The notes under the pieces are model-generated. The model saw nothing but the letters and a program-made list of their open reading frames with translations, searched no databases and was not told the DNA's origin. This document shows positions 30,933 to 35,928 of a DNA stretch of 35,928 nucleotides, one piece after another (position 1 is the stretch's first letter; every line of letters begins with the position of its first letter). Position numbers and translations under genes: made by a program. This DNA comes from CAZRVH01 sp964603635. GTDB taxonomy: Bacteria > Patescibacteriota > Gracilibacteria > Peribacterales > Peribacteraceae. Location of the stretch: NCBI GenBank assembly GCA_964603635.1, contig CAZRVH010000012.1, positions 1-35,928 on the forward strand, read 5' to 3'.

Positions 30933-31005
30933 AATTAGCTTCATTAGCTTGTAGCTTCCTTAGGAAATAAAATCCTTACCTAATGAAGCTAACGAAGCTA
31001 CTTCC
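30933..31005. repeat. Word palindrome I (TTAGCTTCATTAGCTT words)
   Basis: Left arm 30933-30968 (AATTAGCTTCATTAGCTTGT) and right arm 30974-31005 (CCTAATGAAGCTAACGAAGC). Imperfect reverse complements. The right arm includes the TAG stop codon (30998-31000) of the next gene. Words are shared with D and H. Confidence 0.8.
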
Positions 31006-31399
31006 TCTTCCTGGGTAAATACTTAGCCCTCGGATCTTCTACCCTTTCACTTTTCACAACCTCGTAATGTCGAGATTTAAACACCCGGTACTGCAGCGTG
31101 ACGTACAGCAATCCTAAAACAGCCCAAACCACCCACCAGAAAGGCATCGAGATATATTGGATCGATTCCGCGCGGGATACAACCAGGATCAAGGCGATGA
31201 AGCCGAAGATGAAGGCGGCCCTGGGCCACGACTTGCTCAGCTTCTTTGTCACGGGGTTTGTGTTTGCGCGCGACCATCGGGACAGGAAAAATGCTGCGAT
31301 AAGCAAGGCGGCCGCGACCATCAAAAATGGGAGCAGTCCGGCATCCGAGTAGTCGGATGCGGGAGGAAACGGATCGAACAGGGAAGGGAAGGAAAACAT
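30998..31399 (-). CDS. Hypothetical membrane protein (133 aa)
   Basis: From ATG 31399, ten bases after the stop of the preceding gene; the longer frame to 31432 would overlap that gene. Not recognised. Three hydrophobic helices: LLPFLMVAAALLIAAFFLSR, AAFIFGFIALILVVS, and FWWVVWAVLGLLYVTLQYRV. The tail is strongly basic (KSERVEDPRAKYLPRKRK). Third gene of an lgt operon; its stop codon lies inside palindrome I. Confidence 0.72.
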   Translation of the reverse strand: MFSFPSLFDPFPPASDYSDAGLLPFLMVAAALLIAAFFLSRWSRANTNPVTKKLSKSWPRAAFIFGFIALILVVSRAESIQYISMPFWWVVWAVLGLLYVTLQYRVFKSRHYEVVKSERVEDPRAKYLPRKRK

Positions 31400-31409
31400 A
31401 ATGGGTTGG

Positions 31410-31700
31410 TTACAATGCGAATCTGGCATCAATCCTCTTTTTACCGCCGCCCAAGAGCAATCGTTCCATCTCCCGTTCTTTGATGGTGCGGGCCGGACGG
31501 ATGAGGAAATAGAGGAGGAATCCGATGACCGGCAGCAATGCGACGATCAGGATGCAGGCGATTTGATACAGTGACGAATGCGTGCGCAGGAAAACATCGC
31601 GCATCACGAAGAAGAGGAAATACACGAGGAAAAACGAGATGGCGAAGACGGCGATTTGGTTCGCATCAAGTGCCGGAAAAAGGGCGAGGAGTGCGTGCAT
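31410..31700 (-). CDS. Small two-helix membrane protein
   Basis: 96 residues. Two hydrophobic helices (IAVFAISFFLVYFLFFVM and ACILIVALLPVIGFLLYFLI) followed by RPARTIKEREMERLLLGGGK. The second helix with 'P.iGfllYfliRP' resembles the N-terminal membrane part of cardiolipin-synthase-like proteins (PLDc_N type), without any catalytic domain. The ATG lies three bases after the lgt stop codon, so translation is probably coupled. Role unknown. Confidence 0.7.
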   Translation of the reverse strand: MHALLALFPALDANQIAVFAISFFLVYFLFFVMRDVFLRTHSSLYQIACILIVALLPVIGFLLYFLIRPARTIKEREMERLLLGGGKKRIDARFAL

Positions 31701-31703
31701 GGA

Positions 31704-32633
31704 TTACAGATGGGGATGCTTCCTGCGGTGCGCGACGACGTACACGATGGTTCCGAGGAGACATAGGACTGCCAGAAGCTGGCTGAAGCGCAGCTCGATG
31801 GTTTCGAACGGCAGGAACGGTCGGGCAAACAGGTATCCGGCGCACAGAACGGTCGTCACGCCTTCGTAGATGAGCACCGCGCGATCCGACAGTTTCATTT
31901 CCACCACGGCGAAGAACCCGAGGCTGACGAACAAAAGGAAGATGAGCACGAAATCAAAATTGTTGGCAAAAACAGGGATGCCGAAATCCCCGCGGAAAAA
32001 TTCGAAGAAAAACGTCCCTATGGATGCCAAAGCGATGGCGCTCATTGTTTCCGCCCCCGCGCGCTTGGCATTCTTGCGCACCACGAGAAGCACGAACGTG
32101 AGAAGAATGAAGAAGAAGGCATAGTAGAGCTGAACGGGATGCACGGGCACGGCGAAGCGGACGTTAATCGCATCGTACGTAATGCCCCAGAAACGATCCG
32201 TGGGGCGGCCGTACGCCTGTCCCGCGGCGAATTTGCCGAGCCAGTCGAACGTGAGGCCGAAGAACGTGGCGGGCAGAAGCACGTCCAGCCATTGCAGGAA
32301 CGTCGTGCGGGACGTGCGGCGCGTGATATAGAGAACCGTCGCGATACCCACCGCCATGCCCAGGAAGCTGAAGCTGCCGTCATGGACGTAGAAGACGCGG
32401 AACGGATCATCGAGACGCAGGTATGCCTTGTATTCGGCCAGGACGGCGAACAGACGGCCTCCAAGGAATGCGCCGAGGAGATGCCATTTCGCATGGTCTT
32501 GGAAATGCTGCAGCGACAAACCCGCGCTCTGCGTCAGGCGGAAGAAGAACTCGGATGCGAGCCAGACGGCGATCATGAGGAACAGCAGGTGCGTCCAGAT
32601 GATGAAAGGGCCTATTTCGATCGCTTCGAACAT
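31704..32633 (-). CDS. lgt: Prolipoprotein diacylglyceryl transferase family protein
   Basis: Lgt transfers diacylglycerol from phosphatidylglycerol to the lipobox cysteine of prolipoproteins, in the inner membrane. 309 residues with about eight transmembrane helices. Family landmarks, somewhat diverged: IIWTHLLFLMIAVWLA at the start, LGAFLGGRLFAVLAEY (the G-x-R signature), DGSFSFLGMAVGI, and VPVHPVQLYYAF (the HP-x-QLY motif). The stretch FFEFFRGDFG corresponds to the later R-x-D region. Lower identity than usual by eye, so substrate details are uncertain. It heads an operon with two small membrane proteins. Confidence 0.82.
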   Translation of the reverse strand: MFEAIEIGPFIIWTHLLFLMIAVWLASEFFFRLTQSAGLSLQHFQDHAKWHLLGAFLGGRLFAVLAEYKAYLRLDDPFRVFYVHDGSFSFLGMAVGIATVLYITRRTSRTTFLQWLDVLLPATFFGLTFDWLGKFAAGQAYGRPTDRFWGITYDAINVRFAVPVHPVQLYYAFFFILLTFVLLVVRKNAKRAGAETMSAIALASIGTFFFEFFRGDFGIPVFANNFDFVLIFLLFVSLGFFAVVEMKLSDRAVLIYEGVTTVLCAGYLFARPFLPFETIELRFSQLLAVLCLLGTIVYVVAHRRKHPHL

Positions 32634-32642
32634 GTCGAGGGT

Positions 32643-32648
32643 AGTTTA
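32643..32648 (-). promoter_or_regulatory. Candidate -10 of lgt
   Basis: TAAACT on the minus strand, nine bases before the lgt ATG. The -35 (TTCCCT, 17 bases upstream) is weak. Confidence 0.35.
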
Positions 32649-32678
32649 GCGGGATCGGTTGTGCGAGGGAACTCGGAA

Positions 32679-32760
32679 AAGGTTGTAGGTTGTAGGGAGT
32701 AGCTTGTAATAGGAATATCAAAAAACTACCACCTACCACCTACAACCTAACTTCCTATAG
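32679..32760. repeat. Word palindrome J (GGTTGTAGGTTGTAG words)
   Basis: Left arm AAGGTTGTAGGTTGTAGGGA (32679 on); right arm CTACCACCTACCACCTACAA continuing to 32760. Imperfect reverse complements with almost no loop. The thrS TAG stop codon (32747-32749) falls inside the right arm. Confidence 0.82.
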
Positions 32761-34561
32761 AAAGCTCCAGCTTCCTCGACGCAACATCGGAACTCACAAC
32801 CGCAATAAACTCCTCCAAAGGCACTACCACCTGTTCCTTGGTACGGATATTGCGCACCGTCACGGCGTTGTCGGCGATTTCCTTCTCGCCCATGACGAGC
32901 AGATACGGGATGCGTGCCTGCTCCCCCGCCCTGATGCGCTTGCCAAGCGACTCCTCGCTGCTCATGTATTCCATGCGGATACCCTTCTTCATGAGTTCGA
33001 TACCGACGTTCTCCGCATATTGTTCGTGATCTTTGGCAACCGGCAACACGGCGACCTGCGTGGGGGCGAGCCACAAGGGGAAATGCCCGGCATGGTGCTC
33101 GATGAGCGTGCTCATGAAGCGCTCGATGCTTCCCATGATGGCGCAGTGGATCATGACGGGACGCTCTTTCTCCCCTTGTTCGTTGATGTAACTAAGGTCG
33201 AAACGCGTAGGCATGTTGATATCCAACTGGATGGTTGCCACCTGCCACTCGCGCCCGATGGAATCGGTGGCAACGAAATCGACCTTCGGGCCGTAGAACG
33301 CCGCTTCTCCCTGTGCTTCCGTGAACGGGATGCCGCGGTTCGTGGCCAAGTTACGAATAGCGCTCTCGGCCTTCTCCCACAGCTCCGGCGTACCGAGGTA
33401 CTTCTCGAATTGCTTGGGATCATGCAAAGATAGACGCACGCGCAGTTCGCCGAATCCGACGGTCTTGTAGAACGTGTCGATGATGTCCCAGACGCGCAGA
33501 AATTCCTCTTCCACCTGGCTCTCGCGGCAGAAGACGTGCGCGTCGTCCTGCGTCAGGGAGCGGACACGGGAGAGGCCGTGCAATTCGCCCGTCTGCTCGT
33601 CACGGTAGCACATCGTCGTTTCCGCGAAACGCTGCGGCATCTGCTTGTAGCTCCTCTGCTGGCACGCGAAGATCTGCGTGTGGTGCGGGCAGTTCATCGG
33701 CTTCATCACGAATTCATGTCCTTCGCGCGTGTGGATGTGGAACAGCTCGTCTTTGAACTTCGCCCAATGGCCGGACGTCTCGTACAGTTCCTTCTTCGTG
33801 ATGTGCGGGATCGTGACGCGCTGGTATCCGCGCGCGTCGCGCAGTTCCCACACGAACGCGTCGAGCAGGTTACGCATCAATGTGCCGCGCGGGGTCCACA
33901 ACGGAAGACCCGGCCCTACCAATTCGCTGAACGTGAAGAGATCCATTTCCTTTCCGATCTTGCGATGGTCGCGCTTCTTCGCTTCCTCCTGGATCCTCAG
34001 GTATTCATCAAGCTCTTCCTTCGATGCGAAAGCCGCGACGTAGATACGGGTGAGCTGTTCGCGCTTCTCATCCCCTCTCCAGTACGCGCCGGCAAGCGTC
34101 ATCAGCTTGAAACCGTCGACCGGGATTTCCTTGAAGCTTTCCACGTGTCCGCCGCGGCAGAGGTCGACGAACGTGTCTTTGCCGTCCGGACCGATGTTCG
34201 CGTAGTGCGTTACCATCTGGACGTTCTCGTTCTTTTCCAAATCTTCGATGAGCTCCACCTTGAACGGCTGCCCCTTCTCCTTCCAGAACTTCTTGGCTTC
34301 TTCAGGCGACAGTTCCTCGCGGCGGAACGTCTGACCCTGGTGGATAATCTTCTTCATTTCCTTCTCGATCTTTGGCAAATGATCCAGCGAAATCGGCTCG
34401 GCGAACTGAAAATCGTAGTAGCAACCCGTGTCGATCGGCGGACCGATGGTAATCTTCGTCTCCGGCCACAGTTTCGTCACCGCCTGCGCGAGGACGTGCG
34501 CCAGCGAGTGGCGCATATGGGCGAGCTGTTCGGGGGACCCAAAGGGGGCGGAGGCAGACAT
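32747..34561 (-). CDS. thrS: Threonyl-tRNA synthetase lacking the TGS domain
   Basis: 604 residues against about 640. Charges tRNA-Thr and hydrolyses Ser-tRNA-Thr. The protein starts at the editing domain: HSLAH (HxxxH) at about 18-22, then DLCRGGHV with the matching Cys/His. The class II catalytic core has PMNCPHH, TTMCYRDEQTGELHGLSRVR (motif 2), QDDAHVFC and GSIERFMSTLIEHH (motif 3); Cys and two His bind zinc. The anticodon-binding domain is the last 100 residues (PTQVAVLPVAKDHEQYAENV). The usual N-terminal TGS domain is absent, and no frame upstream encodes it. The start is supported by a promoter eight bases away. Confidence 0.95.
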   Translation of the reverse strand: MSASAPFGSPEQLAHMRHSLAHVLAQAVTKLWPETKITIGPPIDTGCYYDFQFAEPISLDHLPKIEKEMKKIIHQGQTFRREELSPEEAKKFWKEKGQPFKVELIEDLEKNENVQMVTHYANIGPDGKDTFVDLCRGGHVESFKEIPVDGFKLMTLAGAYWRGDEKREQLTRIYVAAFASKEELDEYLRIQEEAKKRDHRKIGKEMDLFTFSELVGPGLPLWTPRGTLMRNLLDAFVWELRDARGYQRVTIPHITKKELYETSGHWAKFKDELFHIHTREGHEFVMKPMNCPHHTQIFACQQRSYKQMPQRFAETTMCYRDEQTGELHGLSRVRSLTQDDAHVFCRESQVEEEFLRVWDIIDTFYKTVGFGELRVRLSLHDPKQFEKYLGTPELWEKAESAIRNLATNRGIPFTEAQGEAAFYGPKVDFVATDSIGREWQVATIQLDINMPTRFDLSYINEQGEKERPVMIHCAIMGSIERFMSTLIEHHAGHFPLWLAPTQVAVLPVAKDHEQYAENVGIELMKKGIRMEYMSSEESLGKRIRAGEQARIPYLLVMGEKEIADNAVTVRNIRTKEQVVVPLEEFIAVVSSDVASRKLELSIGS

Positions 34562-34569
34562 CGGAAAAG

Positions 34570-34598
34570 AGAGTAGCAGTCTTGCGCAAGACCTGCAA
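34570..34598 (-). promoter_or_regulatory. thrS promoter
   Basis: Minus strand: TTGCAG (34593-34598), 17-base spacer, TACTCT (34570-34575), eight bases to the ATG. A short inverted repeat, GTCTTGCGCAAGAC, fills the spacer. No room for a T-box leader. Confidence 0.6.
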
Positions 34599-34640
34599 AA
34601 GATGATCTTTTAGACAAAATCAGCCATCGCCCTCCTCGCG

Positions 34641-35084
34641 TTACAATGTCAATTCTTCCACTGTATGAATATCAATTTCCTCGCCTCCCCATACGATTGC
34701 ATCGGCTGAAACGGCGGGATTGATCATCCATTTTTTGTCTTCCCGACCGCTTAGAATGTGATCAATAAATTCAGCTTTCGGATCACCTGACGTTGACCCT
34801 TCTAGCATCCAACCATTCAAAACGAATTCGCACCATGTCCTGATATTAGGGTGCCCGAAATAATACTCCATCGCTTCTTTGCTTTCCCATATCGTTGTTT
34901 TTAAAACCTTCCCATTGGAACGCACCACCGTTCTCGGAGATTCTAACGCTCGACCAATCAGAAGCTGCGTACCCTCTATAACTCCGAGAATGGGCTTTGC
35001 GTTGGCAATCATTAATTCAGCAGCCTTCGGATTCGAAGGATACGGCGTATAGTGAACAGTCTGAATGATGGATCCAAGCTTCAT
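34641..35084 (-). CDS. Hypothetical protein (147 aa)
   Basis: Not recognised. The first 100 residues have an alpha/beta pattern (KLGSIIQTVHYTPYPSNPKA, KPILGVIEGTQLLIGRALES, VLKTTIWESKEAMEYYFGHP). This recalls small dimeric alpha-beta barrel proteins such as ABM-like monooxygenases, but no signature confirms it. No signal peptide. The base composition is noticeably more AT-rich than flanking thrS and dnaA, which may mean later acquisition. It has its own promoter with a perfect TTGACA. Confidence 0.72.
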   Translation of the reverse strand: MKLGSIIQTVHYTPYPSNPKAAELMIANAKPILGVIEGTQLLIGRALESPRTVVRSNGKVLKTTIWESKEAMEYYFGHPNIRTWCEFVLNGWMLEGSTSGDPKAEFIDHILSGREDKKWMINPAVSADAIVWGGEEIDIHTVEELTL

Positions 35085-35091
35085 GAATTAT

Positions 35092-35120
35092 ATTATTAAC
35101 CTGCATCTATTTATTGTCAA
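35092..35120 (-). promoter_or_regulatory. Promoter of the 147-aa gene
   Basis: Minus strand: perfect TTGACA (35115-35120), 17-base spacer, AATAAT (35092-35097), seven bases to the ATG at 35084. Confidence 0.6.
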
Positions 35121-35140
35121 TTATCTAGATTTGGCTTATT

Positions 35141-35928
35141 TCAGACGAAATCCAGCTCCTTCTCTAACGCCCTCACCTCCCTGAGCAACTGGGGATCGTT
35201 CTGCAGCTTCTCCTCGATCTTCTCCACGGCATTCATCACCGTCGTGTGGTCGCGATTGCTGAAGAGTTCACCCAGGCGCACGAAGCTCATGCGCAGGTAT
35301 TTCTTGCAGAGGAACATCGCGATCTGGCGCGGGATGAGGATCTCGCGGACGCGGGATGCGCCCACCATGTCCGCCACCGATACGCTGAAGTAGCGGCTGA
35401 CGGCTTCCATGACGTCCTGGAACGTCGCGATGCGTTGGGGCTGCACCTCGAACCCGATGTGGTCCGGCTCTTCGTGGGGGTCTTTGTTGAGCTTTCTCAT
35501 GATGTCCGCGATGCTGCGCACCGTCGGCATACGCTGCTCCAGTTCGTATTGCGCCACGGCCTGCATCAGGATGCCTTCCAGTTCGCGGATGTTCTTGGTC
35601 GTGTGCTCCGCGATGAACTGCAGCACGGTCACGTCCATGAAGAGTTGGTACTCCTTCACCTTTTCGGAGAGGATGGCGAGACGCGTTTCGTAATCCGGGG
35701 CGGACACGTCGGCGATCATGCCGCGCTCGAAGCGCGACGTAAGGCGGTCTTCCAGCTGGAGTTCCTGCGGCGGACGGTCGGCGGAGAGGATGACCTGCTT
35801 GCGGTCCTCGTAGAGCGCGTTGAACGTGTGGAAGAATTCCTCCTGGGTGCGCTCCTTGTTGGCAAGGAACTGGACGTCGTCGATGATGAGCACGTCCACC
35901 ACGCGGTAGCGCTTGCGGAACTGCTCCA
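35141..35928 (-). CDS. dnaA: Chromosomal replication initiator DnaA (N-terminal part outside window)
   Basis: About 262 residues of the C-terminal part; the frame runs off the right edge. AAA+ elements: VDVLIIDDVQFLANKERTQE (Walker B), VILSADRPPQEL (sensor 1), LTSRFERG (arginine-finger box) and NIRELEG (sensor 2). Domain IV carries the origin-binding helix-turn-helix, with REILIPRQIAMFLCKKYLR followed by the DnaA signature SNRDHTTVMNAVEKI. The preceding residues EQFRKRYR continue the family sequence, confirming truncation by the window only. DnaA opens the chromosomal origin; no cluster of TTATCCACA boxes is seen in the 56 bases beyond its stop codon. Confidence 0.96.
   Translation of the reverse strand, partial: EQFRKRYRVVDVLIIDDVQFLANKERTQEEFFHTFNALYEDRKQVILSADRPPQELQLEDRLTSRFERGMIADVSAPDYETRLAILSEKVKEYQLFMDVTVLQFIAEHTTKNIRELEGILMQAVAQYELEQRMPTVRSIADIMRKLNKDPHEEPDHIGFEVQPQRIATFQDVMEAVSRYFSVSVADMVGASRVREILIPRQIAMFLCKKYLRMSFVRLGELFSNRDHTTVMNAVEKIEEKLQNDPQLLREVRALEKELDFV

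Noticed and set aside
35085..35140. Chromosomal origin next to dnaA
   Set aside because: No DnaA-box cluster (TTATCCACA-like) is visible in this short gap; the other side of dnaA is outside the window.

Overview
The window reads as a piece of a bacterial chromosome from the Patescibacteria (Candidate Phyla Radiation), most likely a Peribacteria-like lineage. The clues are compact housekeeping proteins (ThrRS without a TGS domain, a 437-residue MurJ, small hypothetical membrane proteins), HTH and SLH/PEGA proteins of kinds common in that group, and many unknown families beside universal genes. Lineage is inferred from gene content only. Standard stop codons, including TGA, end the genes, so UGA is not recoded. 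No CRISPR array, insertion sequence or prophage is visible.

Layout. 1-1555: the end of a repetitive secreted surface protein. 1.7-3.3 kb (minus): peptidyl-tRNA hydrolase, a HEPN-like membrane protein and a bacterial PH-domain protein. 3.5-5.05 kb (plus): signal peptidase I, secE, nusG. 5.1-9.8 kb: cell-envelope genes murJ, a PEGA/SLH surface protein, murC and a FtsB/DivIC-like protein. 9.8-11.1 kb: initiator tRNA-Met, rpmA and an unknown gene. 11.2-22.06 kb is one long minus-strand stretch: an HTH regulator, rplS, a CsaB-like pyruvyl transferase, a four-gene block of unknown proteins (three membrane-anchored), lepA and two small unknown genes. 22.4-28.1 kb: a VirB6/TrbL-like membrane protein converging on infB, with an NrnA-type DHH phosphoesterase upstream of infB. 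28.1-31.7 kb: small membrane proteins, an Excalibur-domain protein and tRNA-Pro(GGG). 31.7-35.9 kb (minus): lgt, thrS, one unknown gene and the C-terminal part of dnaA.

Themes. (1) Envelope building dominates: lipid II synthesis and flipping (murC, murJ), secretion (secE, lepB, lgt), SLH surface protein plus a pyruvyl transferase that could make its cell-wall ligand, and MPxTG/MPxSG-like C-termini. (2) Translation genes are scattered among them: pth, rpmA, rplS, lepA, infB, thrS and two tRNAs.

Two sequence-level patterns stand out. Ten intergenic gaps carry imperfect palindromes built from short repeated words, such as TTAGCTTCA, CCAATAATCA or GGTTGTA. Most abut a stop codon, and three supply the TAG itself. 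Separately, about fourteen genes have a recognisable -10 hexamer only 6-15 bases before the start codon, implying leaderless or near-leaderless mRNAs as a common mode here.
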